From positions 29,823,558 through 29,887,557 of the forward strand of contig CM049310.1 in assembly GCA_026874595.1 (NCBI GenBank): 64,000 nt of DNA, in the 5' to 3' direction. Below, in pieces: positions 23,669 to 36,063 of the stretch. Each line of letters begins with the position of its first letter. Position 1 is the stretch's first letter. The DNA is from Sipunculus nudus (Eukaryota; Annelida; Sipuncula; Golfingiida; Sipunculidae). Below the pieces are notes generated by a model. That model was not told the DNA's origin and made no database searches. It was given only the letters and a program-made list of their open reading frames with translations. A program made the position numbers and the translations under genes.

Positions 23669-24117
23669 ATTGAAAGTTTTATTAAAGCCTTTAAATGTTA
23701 CCAGATGCATGATCATCAGAAGTTAATAAGCTGCATGATCCGACAGGATGTCCGTGTGTCATGAATCCTTTAAAAGCCAGACATGAGTAATCAGGGTGTA
23801 AAGTCTGCTGTTAAACCTCAGATGAAATGTAAATGTATCACAAGACCACGGCCTGGACATCTTGTCAATGTTAAGGAGATGTGACCGACATGCATACCAG
23901 ACCATAACAGATACGCGATACTTGCCCAGCCACTGACTGACAGATGATGGATATCTTCCCATTAAAGCTAAATTTGGTCATAACATCATGGGCTTAACCT
24001 ACTTTTTGTTATACTTGTTGGATTGGAATTTTAATTTAGACCAGAATCGTGTTTATTTAATCCAAAAAAGGTGTAAACTTTTCAATATTATTATATATTA
24101 ACACCGTATTCAAAGCG

Positions 24118-24510
24118 CCCACGTGCTACTGTTTACTCGCCAACCGGAAGTAAACAAAGTTTTCATCCGGGGCCCTCACTTCCATATAAGCCAAACCGTG
24201 TTTCTGTGTATTACACGGGAATAAGTAACATATACAATTATTCGGGGATAAGTGACATATACCATTAAATGGGAATACGTAACATATACCATTATAGGGG
24301 GAGAAGCCACATACATAATTACAGGGGAATAACCCACAAATACGATTATACAGGAATAAGCCACATATACCATTATACGGGTATAAGCCACTTATACCAT
24401 TATACGGAAATAAGACACATATACCATTATACGGGAAAAAGCTACATATACTATTAAAAGGGAAAAGCCACGTATACCATTACAAGTGAATAAGCCACAT
24501 ATAAGACATC
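24118..24510 (+). repeat. Short-unit tandem array (about 27-30 bp)
   Basis: Degenerate units built on GGGAATAAGCCACATATACC with an ATTATAC spacer repeat about ten times at 24206-24510. The left flank (24118-24205: CACGTGCT, TTTACTCGCC, GCCAAACCGTGTTT) is the inverted form of the flank at 21448-21512. Confidence 0.8.
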
Positions 24511-25011
24511 ATCTTTGTATGCAGGCTGAATGAAGTTTGGGGGTCTCAGGGACCGGTGTGTCGTGGTACACGTTCGACTTCTCTGTAGTCTAGGGCAACA
24601 CACGAGTAACTGTGACTGCGCATATACATATAGACAGAAGTCTGTGATTTGGTCGAGTCCACACCCTACACCCAGTCCAGAACACTCGAGGCCGAGTCCG
24701 ATTCGAAGTCTCTGAGGTTCGAGTCTAAGTCCAGAAATTTTGAGTTCGAGTCATTTGTAACTCGAGTCCGAAACAAATCTTCTTCTTGAAAGAAATATAA
24801 AAAGGCTATATGAGATAATAATGAACATTTTATGTTAGTTTTCAAGTGCCCTTTACTTGAATGTTTAATTAAGTTTAGCCGCTGATTCAGAGCTAAAATT
24901 GTAATTTTCTGTCAGTATAGGTCATCCATGTACACTATCTTTATATAATATCTACTGTACTCGAGATGGGCTCAGCCTGGTTTCTCGAGTTCTCCCCTCC
25001 GAGTCCGATCC
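24511..25011. other. Gene-free stretch with degenerate GAGTCCGA repeats
   Basis: Positions 24655-24780 hold repeated GAGTC/TTCGAGTC words, including a GGTTCGAGTCT that resembles a tRNA B box. No A box or cloverleaf accompanies it. Nothing else is seen. Confidence 0.5.
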
Positions 25012-26186
25012 GGAAAAATTTTTTGCACAAATGTAGCCCTTGGATAGCTTTATAACATACATAAAAAATGGTGGCGCCACCTGCAACCATTGCACAGTGT
25101 CCATCTGTTCATCTGCCTTGGGATAAAATCACTCACATCTCTGCATTGGTTGGACTTATCCACCTGAAATTTTGCATGTGTATACATCCTGGACAGCTTT
25201 CTTGATTTTATGACAGGTGGCGCCACCTACATTCACGTTTACGCTGCAGACATCCAAGCTCATATCTCGGAAACCATTTGACCGATTGGGCCAACATTTT
25301 GCATGTGTATAGATATCACATAGCTCTTTATCATAACCATCACCTGCAACCATTTTTGCACAGCGTCCGTCTGTTTGTCTGCCATGGGATAAAATCACTT
25401 ATATCTCTGCACTGGTTTGACTTATCTGCCTATAATTTTGCAGGTTTATACATCTTGGATAGCTTTCTGGTTTTGTGGCAGGTGGCGCCACCTACATTTA
25501 TGTTTACGCTGTAGACATCCAGGATTCTATCTCGGGAACCGTTTGACCGATTGGGCTAAAAATTTTGCACAAATGTAACCTTGGATAGCTTTATAACATA
25601 CACTAAAATGGTGGCGCCACCTGCAACCATTTTTGCACAGCATCAATCTGTTCATCTGCCTTGGGATAAAATCACTCATATCTCTGCACTGGTTTGACTT
25701 ATCCGCCTGAAATTTTGCATGTGTATACATCTTGGATAGCTTTCTTGATTTCATGACAGGTGGCGCCACCTACACTACATAAATGCTGCAGACATCCAAG
25801 CTCATATCTCTAGGACCGTTAAGCCGATTGGGCCAAAATTTTGCATGTGTATAGATCTCACATAGCTCTTTATCATAGGCAAAACTGGTGGCGCCACCTG
25901 CACCCATTTTTGCACAGCGTCCATCTGTTTGTCTGCCATGGGATAAAATCACTCATATCTCGGCAGTGGTTTGACTTTTTGCATTTTTATAAAACTTTGA
26001 TAGCTTTCTGGATTTTGTGGTAGGTGGCACAACCTACATACACATTTCGGCTGCAGACATCCATGCTAATATGCAACATACCTCACTCTATTTCCCCTTG
26101 TTACTCAATCCATGCCTCACTTCACCCGTCCCACACTGATTTCGGCGGATACACGTAGTCGCTTGTCGACTACCCGTATTCTAGTT
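25012..26186 (+). repeat. GGTGGCGCCACC repeat cluster, left inverted arm
   Basis: Alternating units of about 128 and 149 bases each carry the palindrome GGTGGCGCCACC (near 25071, 25217, 25481, 25610, 25759, 25887, with decayed sites between). Recurring words include TTTGCACAGCGTCCATCTG, GGGATAAAATCACT and GCTGCAGACATCCA. The cluster ends in a unique tail, ATTTCGGCGGATACAC through GTCGACTACCCGTATTC, which is mirrored at 30480-30530. Open frames inside arise from the repeat. Confidence 0.88.
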
Positions 26187-27520
26187 AAATACTGGTATTG
26201 TACTGCTGGTAATTTAAAACTTATTGCATGACAACAGGGTTCCAGAGCATTATTCCGATATTTGGTGCTTAACCGCAAAATGAAATGATGAGACTTAGAG
26301 GACGCGAGCTGGTCAGTGTGTTTATCACTGGTATGAATCTCACCAGCGGGAGAGTACGGACGAACGGTTTTTAGACTCAGATGGTCAGCGTCAAAGGTAG
26401 ACCAAAGAAAGAATTATAACAAGGGACCTATGGGTCACGGCGCTCAGCTGTTATATATGATAAAAAAGTATGATTTAGAAATGAGGCACATGCTGGTTTT
26501 ATGTGGTAACGAAAATAAGCTGTTTTATGATTTGTTGTTGTTTAGCTTATGTATGATTTTGATAGTACTTTGGAGACAGGAAAGAGGATTAATTTAATTT
26601 ATTTTATTAACAAATGAAGTGCAATTGTCACACAGATTTTGACTTGGCCATATAACTTATAAGCAGAACATATAATATAAGAGTTTAACTATTTATTAAA
26701 AAAATTACAAATATTGTCCCAAATATAAGAGAATATAATGATTTTTTTCAAATAAAATATGACTGAAATGATTATTAAAATAATATTAAAGAATATATTC
26801 ATGAATGCATTCATTAATACATTTTGAAAGTATTTGCACTGGTATTCATATACTTTCATTTTTACCTGAATTCCCATTCTTATGAAAGAAATTTATTCAG
26901 TTTTCACCAAACAATGATGTTGAGAATCCAGAATATACAAAATTCACACATTTAAATAATGATCATAAGTACCTGGTTTTATGGCTTTTATTTATATCAA
27001 AAAAATTGTAATATATTCACTTTGGACTAATTTCACATCAATGTATTAACTATAGACACAGTAGAAATCTAGATAATAATATTATCAACTGCATCGTCTA
27101 TCATTAATTTCCTTCATATGATCCCTAAAGATTAGTAATAAATAATATGATTTACTTTTTTATCATTAAAATTGAACTGAAAAATACCATAGGTGACTGC
27201 ATGGTGTTATTTGGAATACGTGACATTCTATCCATCGATACAAGATTCTTATATCATCAGTAACTGCAAGTTAATTTCCTGTTATTATCAACTAACAAAT
27301 TCCCTTTCTATTTTTCTTTAATTTGTTATTAAAAACCAATAAAAATTTATTAATTTATTGTTTATTGTTATGTTGTTGGTTAAAACTACTAGATGAGTTG
27401 GGTTGGACACCTGGATCAACTGTGGCTGGCCATTATATAATAAGCTGCCTGGAGCCCCAGTTTATGACTCGCCTCAAGCATGCATAATTTGCTGAAAGTT
27501 CAACAAGGTCAACATACAGG
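26187..27520. other. AT-rich interior between inverted clusters
   Basis: No gene, motif or repeat that I can name. Open frames are short and AT-driven. Confidence 0.5.
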
Positions 27521-27539
27521 TGACTCAAGAGGTGCTACA

Positions 27540-28880
27540 GAGAGTCAAGGTCTGATATGGTCTCATAAAAACATTAATAAAAGCTACAATTTTTGGCCAA
27601 TTTCTTTCAGCTTTTTAAACTAAAAAGTTGAAACCTTTATGTGTGCATGATATGAAAATTATATCAACAGTGCTCACATGAAACAAACATGCCATGGTCA
27701 AAGTTGGGCAAAATTTAAGGTACTAATTTTATATTTATACTAATAACTTATAAAATTTGAAAAATTCAGAACTAATTTTGGGTATTCAATTGAATCTTGA
27801 TTAAATAATGTTACATCTCTGACAAAAAATCTCTAGCTTCAGCAATCCTCTTGTTAAGGGAGTAAATATTTTCTTGATTTTTTACAAAGTGCATTATGTT
27901 TGGGCCCATAACTTAAAACAATTACGCAATACTGACATCATTTCTGGCATGTTCATAGAGAATGTATAGAAAAATATGTATATTATATATGATTAAAGTC
28001 AGATCAGTGGTTTTTATATTAGGCAGTCTTGAAGTGTAACAATGGGTTTTAAATGGAAAAATGACGTTTTTCATTAATATCTCGAAGGTATTAAGTCCTA
28101 GTGACCAAATTCTTGGCATGGTAGGGGATTTTTGAGACATCTAATTGCATGCCAAATTTTAGGAACTGAGAGCTGAAGCTGGGGAGCTGAGCACTTGCAA
28201 ACTGCATGACACTAGCTTGATGTAAACAATATGTTACACGGTGCTTGAAAACTTGAATAAAATCTACAGTTTTTGATCAACTGGTTTCAAATTTTCGGTG
28301 TTTACAGACAAAATGCTAAAAAAAACATGTTTAGAAAATTAAATCCACAGTACTTACAGGAAAAAAATGTGCCATAGTCAAAGTTGGGCAAAATTTAAGG
28401 TACCAATTTTTTATTTTTGTTAATATTTTAAAAAATTTAAAAGATTTTGACCTAATTTTGGGTATACAATTTAATTTTGATTAATTAAAGTTATATTACT
28501 GGAAAAAAAATTTATAGCTTTAACATATTTTGTTTTAAGTGATCAAATATCTTTCCTGATTTTTTACACAATGCATTATGTTTGGGCCCATAACTTTTTT
28601 AAATTTACATAATACAGACATAATTTCTGGCATGTACATAGGAACTATATAGAGGAATAATTATGGTAAATATGATGAAAAACAGATCAGTGGTTTTGAT
28701 ATTAGGCAGTCCTGAAGTGTAAAAATAGGTTTTTAATAAAAAATTGAGGTTTTTCCTTAATTTCTAAAAGGAACGAAGTCGCAAAGACCCAGTTTTCGGC
28801 TTGGTAGGAGATCTTGGGGACATCTATTATTATGCCGAATTTTGGATTCCTAGGTCTTACGGTTTCAAAACGTGCCACAT
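27540..28880 (+). repeat. Tandem duplication of about 683 bp
   Basis: The words AAAGTTGGGCAAAATTTAAG (27699 and 28379), TTTGGGCCCATAACTT (27899 and 28579) and GGCAGTC-TGAAGTGTAA (28022 and 28706) recur in order about 680 bases apart. The copies are clearly diverged. Confidence 0.85.
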
Positions 28881-28884
28881 CTAC

Positions 28885-28970
28885 GGACGGACGGACGGAC
28901 GGACAGACGGACGGACGACGGACAATGGACCACGACTATAGCTCAGATGACTTATAGTCAGCTGAGCTAA
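28885..28970 (+). repeat. (GGAC)n run with GCTCAG-type tail
   Basis: GGACGGACGGAC repeats are followed by a tail carrying AGTCAGCTGAGCTAAAA. The composite of tetranucleotide run and AGCT-rich end resembles a common invertebrate interspersed repeat (inference). A second GGAC run is at 58016-58036. Confidence 0.7.
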
Positions 28971-29559
28971 AAATTGTAAATTTTCAACAAACATGAAAAA
29001 TAAATTTTCTGACAGTACCAATAATCCCATAGATGAAAAAAGCTAAAATAAAGAAATAAATAAATAAAAAAAGAAAAAGAATTATTAAACAACTTACAAA
29101 AGTTATCAGAGGGGACCGTTTCATTTGTGAAATGAAATACACATATCTTGTTGGAAACGGCGCCATCTGTTGCGAAAGTATGAACTAATTCTGTCCAACC
29201 TGTTTGTGTGCCTTGTGAATAGAATATGCATAGTATTCTAACATCAGTTCTATGAAACATACCTTGATTTGAATGTCCACCTTTCATGGGATAAAAGGTT
29301 TTTTTTTAGGTATAACGGTTTCATTTTTATCTGTAAAAAACACAAAATCTATAAATAATACTACGGGATGTGCGTGGACAATTTCTTGCGTTACAGAGCG
29401 CCATCTGTTGAGTGAACATAATATAACACGTTCATCTTCTCGACGTTGGTTGTAGCTTCTCAAAATTAATGTCTCTTTGTTTTTATAAACCGTCTTCGGC
29501 GGCACTTATCATGGTATATCCTCTGTCCTTCCGTCCGTTAACTTTTAGTGACTCATAAT

Positions 29560-29860
29560 AACTCACTAGGGCTTTGATGTATTTTACTAAAAATCACCAT
29601 AACTACCAAACTACAGATTATCCCGCCCGAGTGTGATTATAAGCATCAGGCTGTTTTGAGCTTTGGTGGATTTTCACGAAAATTCACCATAACTACCAAA
29701 CTATAAATAATCTGGCCCGAGCCGAGTTTGATTATAGGAACCAGGCTACTTTGAGCTTTGATGGATTTTCACGAAAACCCACCATAACTACAAAACTATA
29801 GATTATCTCTCCTGAGTTTGATTATAGGTACCAGGCTACTTTGAGCTTTGATGGATTTGT
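29560..29860 (+). repeat. Tandem repeat, 90-95-bp unit, about three copies
   Basis: The words TTTGAGCTTTG (29656, 29751, 29841), CACCATAACTACCAAACTA and GAGTTTGATTATAGG recur in order. Confidence 0.85.
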
Positions 29861-30000
29861 CATCGCATGAACTTAACTGCAATATAATGCATTTTGATGA
29901 ACCTCAACACCAAAATTAATGAAAAAAACAAGAGATTTTAACTTGACCGTATAGTGTTAAGTTATTATATATAAAATAAAACACCACTTCACAAACAATT

Positions 30001-30002
<2 letters not shown>

Positions 30003-30036
<34 letters not shown>

Positions 30037-30104
30037 CCTTTTACTGTCTGTGTGATGTATATCAATTATATTACAATTATATTACCAGTATAGGTTAATT
30101 CTAA

Positions 30105-30146
<42 letters not shown>
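30003..30146 (+). repeat. Paired (AT)n microsatellites
   Basis: Two perfect AT runs (30003-30034 and 30108-30146) separated by about 70 bases. Confidence 0.95.
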
Positions 30147-30149
<3 letters not shown>

Positions 30150-30474
30150 CTCTGAATAGCAGGGGGTGATTATATTGACCAGCCCCCTTGAAAAAAGTAG
30201 GGGGGATTTATTTACCCCCATCCCCCAAAATTGACGCTCCTGCACACACATATCGGATTTTACACATTTTAACATAGCCTGACTAATTATCCATATGTAA
30301 TCTGATACATTATTAAATGGTAAAAACACTTCTAAAGGGATTTCTTAGATTGCCATTATACTGTGGATTGGTGTTTACCCTTTAGGCACTTAAAAAAACT
30401 TTAACACAGTTCTTCTTGAAACGTCCTAACGGGTATTTTAACAAAACTAAAAAGGTTCTATCAAGTCCACTTTA

Positions 30475-31420
30475 AAAACTAGAATACGGGTAGTCGACAA
30501 GCGACTATGTGTATCCGCCGAAATCAGAGTGGGACGGGTGAAGTGAGGCATGGATTGAGTGCAAGGGGAAATAGAGTGAGGTGTGTTGCATATTAGCATG
30601 GATGTCTGCAGCCGAAATGTGTATGTAGGTTGCGCCACCTCCCACAAAATCTAGAAAGCTGTCCAAGTTGTATACATATGCAGAATTTTAGGCAGATAAG
30701 TCAAACCACTACATGTATATGAGTCATTTTATCCCTCAGCAGACAAACAGGACTTGTGCGAAAGTGGTGGCAGGTGGCGCCACCAATTTTGTGTATGATT
30801 AAGAGCTATGTTAGATCTATACACATGCAAAATTTCAGGGGATATGTCCAATCAGTCCTGAGATATAAGCCTGAATGTCTGCAGCATTAACATAAAAGTA
30901 GGTGGCACCACCTGCCAAAAAAGTCGAGAAAGCTATCCAAGATGTATAAACACGCAAAAATTTAGGAAGATATGTAAAACCACTGCTGAGATATGAGTGA
31001 TTTTATCCCACGGCAGACAAACAGACTGACGCTGTGCAAAAATGATTGCAGGTGGCGCCACCAGTATTGCGTATGATAAAGAGCTATGTGAGATTCATAC
31101 ACATGCAAAATTTTGGCCCAATCGGCTAAACGGTTCCCGAGATATGAGCTTGGATGTCTGCAGCGTAAATGTGAATGAAGGTGGCGCCACCTGTCATAAA
31201 ATCAAGAAAGCTGTGTAGGATGTATAAACCTGCAAAATTTCTGGTGTGTAAGTGTAACCAATGCAGAGATATGAGGGATTTTATCCCAAGGCAGATGAAC
31301 AGATAGACACTGTGCAAAAACGGTTGCAGGTGGCGCCACCATTTTAGTGTATGTTATAAAGCTTTCCAAGGGCTACATTTGTGTAAATATTTTAGCCTGA
31401 TCGGTCAAACGGTTCCCGAG
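30475..31420 (-). repeat. GGTGGCGCCACC repeat cluster, right inverted arm
   Basis: Reverse complement of 25012-26186. It opens with the mirrored GAATACGGGTAGTCGAC tail and continues through units carrying GGTGGCGCCACC (near 30774, 31052, 31180, 31329). With its partner it brackets about 4.3 kb. Confidence 0.88.
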
Positions 31421-31566
31421 ATATGAGGGTTTATGTGTGGAAACAGACGCAAAAGTGGACGCTGGGCAAAGAGGAAAGATCAGAGGTCGCAACATTCACA
31501 TGTGACCCGATCATAATTCCGAATTTCGAAAAATTTTGCCCAGTATTAACGGAGGAAACCTAAGCT

Positions 31567-31606
31567 GCGGCGGCGGTGGCGGCAGAGACGGCGGCGGCGG
31601 CGTCTG
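31567..31606 (+). repeat. (CGG)n-rich trinucleotide tract
   Basis: Interrupted CGG triplets, the most GC-rich spot in this part of the window. It immediately precedes a near-perfect hairpin. Confidence 0.85.
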
Positions 31607-31618
31607 GCTGAAAATATA

Positions 31619-31648
31619 GTATCCGCAAAACACTGTTTTGGCGGATAC
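31619..31648. repeat. Near-perfect 30-base inverted repeat (hairpin)
   Basis: GTATCCGC pairs with GCGGATAC and AAAACA with TGTTTT, with one extra base in one arm and almost no loop. Confidence 0.8.
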
Positions 31649-31699
31649 AATTATAAAAACATGTATGGGAGTGGACTGATTAGACATGGAACCCAAGTC

Positions 31700-32600
31700 T
31701 TACGGTTCTTCAGCATTTGTTGTTTAATGGTTCACAATACAGAATGGGTAATAATAGTAATGGAGTTACAGATTCATTTTCAGATGTCTCAATATAACTG
31801 AAGACTTATTGTGCATACGAAGGCGCATAAATTGTCATATCGGAAATGGTTTGCAAATATCACAAAGCAGGCTCGCTATGGACCAATATACCTGTATGGA
31901 GACTTGGCTGTTGATCGCAAAAAAATTTAAACCTGTTTTTTCACACTTTCTCATTTTTTTAGAGAAAGTTTGTCATAGTTTGCAAATAAAATATTTAATT
32001 TCATATAATATGACACATTATTTCCGTTTCTTATTTTATTTTTTCCTTTATCTTTAGAATAATCCTAGCTTTCATATAAGATCATCTTTTAAATGAGATA
32101 AATTACTTTCAAGTAAAAGTTTCATAAAACGTCATTAGAGAAACTTATCACTTTTATATAACCATGGAGAGACGGTAATAGTATCCCTATGTTATAACAT
32201 TAAAACTGAAAAAAGTCAAATTTGTAAGTATATTGTTATATCTATATTACTAAATTGGTTGGAATTATGGATTCAACTAAAATTTGGAAAGATATATTAA
32301 GTACAGTGCTTTACATCCTTAAAATGAAAAATATTCACGGAAACATATTTTATCTACACTCCGCATTGTGTACAAAACACAGTTTTCGTTGTTTGTTTTA
32401 GAATCAAATAATTTATTGTCAGGATAGAGAGTGTAAATATTCTTGAAAGAAAACGTTTTTTAAATACTTGTGACATAAACATTACATGCATTACATTGAC
32501 TTTATTATATGGTCTTTTCACTCGGCGTGCTCGTCAAATGTCAAGAGTTGGGTTCTAGGGAGTAGTTAGCATCTCGTTACAAGCCACAATTATACGATAC
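31700..32600. other. AT-rich gene-free stretch
   Basis: I see nothing beyond AT-rich sequence. The open frame at 31809-32057 has no recognisable motif. Confidence 0.5.
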
Positions 32601-32671
32601 TCGTGCTAATAATTAAATAATTAATCCAATTTACCCCCACTGTTCAGCTGCCAATTGTCATTGGCATCAGC

Positions 32672-32908
32672 ATGTCCGATCAGAACGCTAACTACAGCCA
32701 GGTACCCCATGCTGCGATGAACTGTAGCGGAATGAACGAGACACGGCCGGTTGAGCATTCACACAGACCTGTCTATATACTGCCCAAACCCTGCCCCTTC
32801 GGTCAGCCATATTGTCGGTTGAATTGCGTAAATTCACCTGACGTGACAATGCGGATGTCAGCAGGCAGTAATTGGCCTACAATGGCAGAACTGACCGTTG
32901 CACCCTAG
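32672..32908 (+). CDS. Unrecognised 78-codon ORF in a GC-richer island (doubtful)
   Basis: This is an open frame of 78 residues starting MSDQNANYSQVPHAAMNCSG and containing several Cys and Pro residues, with no domain that I recognise. The block 32640-33150 has higher GC and more even codon composition than its AT-rich surroundings, which is the only argument for coding. A possible acceptor (CTGTTCAG) lies at about 32640-32647 and would extend the frame upstream as an internal exon. It lies downstream of the T-box gene on the opposite strand. It could equally be a non-coding regulatory island. I would not assign a function. Confidence 0.2.
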   Translation: MSDQNANYSQVPHAAMNCSGMNETRPVEHSHRPVYILPKPCPFGQPYCRLNCVNSPDVTMRMSAGSNWPTMAELTVAP

Positions 32909-33199
32909 AAAATTAGCGAGAGGCTCCGAGCGGTCATTATTACAGATGGAGTTGCGACAAACACCACATTTTCTCGAGCAGTGCATTGTGGGTACCCTGT
33001 TATTGCCACTTCATGGTTACCTAACCCCTCCTTCTGAGGGGTTTCAATATGGACACCATACTGTGCTACCTAACCCTACTAGTCTACTTGCTCGAACGAG
33101 TTTTAATCAGACCAATACGTATAATTGTTGTTATGCAAACTATGCAGTGTGAAGATTCTGTACTTTCTCAGTAATGCTGCGACAATGACCGGTGGTTTT

Positions 33200-34450
33200 A
33201 ATTATTAATACCTGAATGTAAACGTTTTACAACATGAACGGCATATGTTTTATGCTAAAGAATTAAATTATCATAATTAATGTTATCACCATTCACACCA
33301 TTTGTTAAGCAATAAAACTGGCTCTTTTCTAGAATCCGCACGTTATTTTAGTTTGGGTATATGGAAACAACTAAAATACATAAATATACATTAATGTATA
33401 TAAAACGGAACTAGGACTTTTCTTCCCGGTTGTATTTTTACTAGGTATGTATACAAAATGAAGTACGTTTAATTTTGGGTAAAAATTTGAAAAGGCAATA
33501 TGAAATTTACTGTGCACTTAATCATTGGGAAAATTTGATTGTTGGATATGAGGGAAAAGGCCCGTTTTTTTTCAACATTTCTACATGATCAAAAATACTT
33601 ATTTTATATCTGCTGGTCGCATGTTGAAAGAAAAGATTTTCAAATTAAGAGTTGGGGGGGGGGGGGGGAGCCATCACCTTGGTAAAAGATTCAGTAGACG
33701 CCAGCTTGTTATAAAACGTAATGTGTACGTTTATGGTTAAGTTTACGCTCTCATCCGGCTTCTCGACCTTTAACGCCTCTTAAGAAGGATAAAAACACCT
33801 TAAATTTTATGAGACATGTTTTATAAACAATCACAAAATTACATTATAATGAACATGTATCACAACGACCTATATATACAGTAGCGTATCCGAGATCAAT
33901 GAACTATGTACAGAATAATTTAACATGGGCATTACATAAAGTATATACAACAGCTGTTATAAACAGACAGATATAAGATTTTCACTAATAACAAAAGCCG
34001 CAAGCTGCGACCAACTCAGATATGTACAGGTTCACACGGACAACTTCATCCAGACGTATAAAGGACGGCTTCATATGATAAAACACGAAATAATATATTT
34101 ACATTTTTATGTAACATTTAACATAAAATATCAGACTGGTTTAAGGTACAGAGTGGACGTAAAACCAAATACTATATACATCCCGTGACTAAGTAAATAG
34201 AGGTACATAGTATTAGTGTTATCATTGATAGTATTGAGGTCTATATGAAAGGGAGCACACAGCAGATCACCGTCCAAGACATGGCCTCCGCCCATTAAGG
34301 AAAAAAAAACGAATTCTACTTTCCAAAAGAGATATAACAGACTGATATCCCATCCCCCTTCCATGGATCTTCGTTTTTTCTAGTGACCACAAAAGGCAGT
34401 TATTTCTTTCGGTTTCCATACTGATGTGCTTGCCTATATTCTGTTTCGAC
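33200..34450. other. Gene-free stretch downstream of the T-box gene
   Basis: AT-rich with a poly-G run at 33653-33668. No gene is supported. The T-box 3' UTR may reach its right edge. Confidence 0.5.
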
Positions 34451-34467
34451 GTATATACAAAAATATA

Positions 34468-35250
34468 TTTATTACGCGGATTCCTTTGTAAACCGCGGCT
34501 AGGCAATTGATTGCTAAATGAAGAAAGTACTAGATACCTCCACATCTAGAATATTCATGTTGAAAGTGAGAGATATATATAAATATTATAAATAAACAAT
34601 CTTTCACGCCAAGTGCGAAGGCGTAACATCGGATTAAGGCGATGTGACATCCATTCAAAGCCCCGGGTAGCCACTTAACAATGTCTAATATTGCATCTAC
34701 TAAGGTATCTAACAGTCTGTAAACAGAGCAAAATGCTTTCACAGAATCAGTCTTATATAAAACCACAAGTTTCCATTTACACGTTAATCTTGGATGAGTT
34801 ATTGTTTTGACTTAACATGAGATCATGAACAGTGGTTCAGCATCACTCAATAGCGGGCTTCCTTTAATTGAGAGTTCTGAGCATGATTATTGTATCAAAT
34901 CCTGTTCAGACCCTATTGCTGTGGTTACTGTATTGAGGCAGTAAAAGGGAATATATCAGCCTAACGAGAACATCACGATCTTTGAATGCATGCCTGAATT
35001 GTTTAATATCAATCTCGTCACATCAGGTCAAAGTTCATTACCAAGCTTGATATTCCTCCACGCGCTTTGTGCACGACTTGCCTCGCTTGTTTTGTGCATA
35101 ACTATGAGTGGCCACGCCGCCAATTTTTTTTTTTTTTTTTTTTTTTTTTGACTGATTGATATCTGTCTATATGTGTTTGCGCATGTCTCTGTATATGTTT
35201 GTGTATCCGCTGAGCACCTAAGGATATATGATTACAAATCATGTCGACCC
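34468..35250 (-). other. Putative 3' UTR of the T-box gene
   Basis: A minus-strand AATAAA lies at 34468-34473, about 780 bases past the stop, and is the first clear signal that I noticed. A run of about 25 T (plus strand) sits at 35125-35149. The extent is inferred only. Confidence 0.35.
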
Positions 35251-36063
35251 TTATGAGTACGTCGCAAGTTGCTCTGCTGATTGCGTATAGTTGAATACGT
35301 TTGAACTATTGCCATAGTACCCAGCTAAACTCGGGTGGGTCATCTGATGCAGTCCTCCCGCCAGCTGACTTCCTTGATAAAAACTGACATGCGCATTGAC
35401 AGCTTGTTCATCTCCATGATTGCCGGGCACGGTCTGTTCCGGCGATGATGTACTTTCCGGGGTTCCGACAGTCTTTCGTCTCTTGGGGTCAGGCTGGTAT
35501 AAATCATCATCGCTGCTACGATTATGGACCCCGACTCCGTGGTTTTCATCCCAAGATCCATTCAGCTCCGTGTATTCAGGCTGCGCCCCAGACTCGTCTT
35601 TTGGCGTGATGACCAGAGTCCCATTTTTGTCAGCTACCGGCGTTGTGGCGAGTTTCGATGGCGACAATTTGACAGCTAGGCGGTTACATGATGCAGGCTG
35701 GGGAAACCCCATCATCGCGGAATTATCAAACTGGTACGACTGGTGGTGATCATGTCCTCCCATTTTACCGTATACGGGATACTGCGGGTACGTGTCGTCG
35801 ATCATGCCATTCGGTTGGTACCGTAGACCGGAAATATCAGTCTGAGCGGGAGAGTACGGATGAGGCACCATCGGGGATACCCGGGGCAAGTTCAAGGTCG
35901 GGGGGTTGCGCTGTGACATGAGAGGTCGTCCAGTGACGTAGCCATGTTGGACTGGACCCCCGGCGTACATGGGAGGAGAGTGGCTGCTTCTGTCCATGGA
36001 CCGGTCGTAGTTATCTCGGAAACCCTTGGCAAACGGATTGTGATCAATCTTCAGCTGCGTGAT
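35251..36063 (-). other. Tbr: T-box gene exon 5 (terminal)
   Basis: Acceptor TTACAG|ATCACG. Encodes residues 336-605: the T-box end ([20 protein letters not shown]), then a Pro/Ser/Tyr/Gln-rich C-terminus with the KRRK cluster, ending QLATYS and TAA. Confidence 0.93.

Noticed and set aside
24700-24720. tRNA B-box-like GGTTCGAGTCT
   Set aside because: No A box or cloverleaf upstream. It belongs to a run of degenerate GAGTC repeats.
25156-25952. Several 60-80-codon frames resembling each other
   Set aside because: They arise from the GGTGGCGCCACC tandem repeat and are not a gene family.
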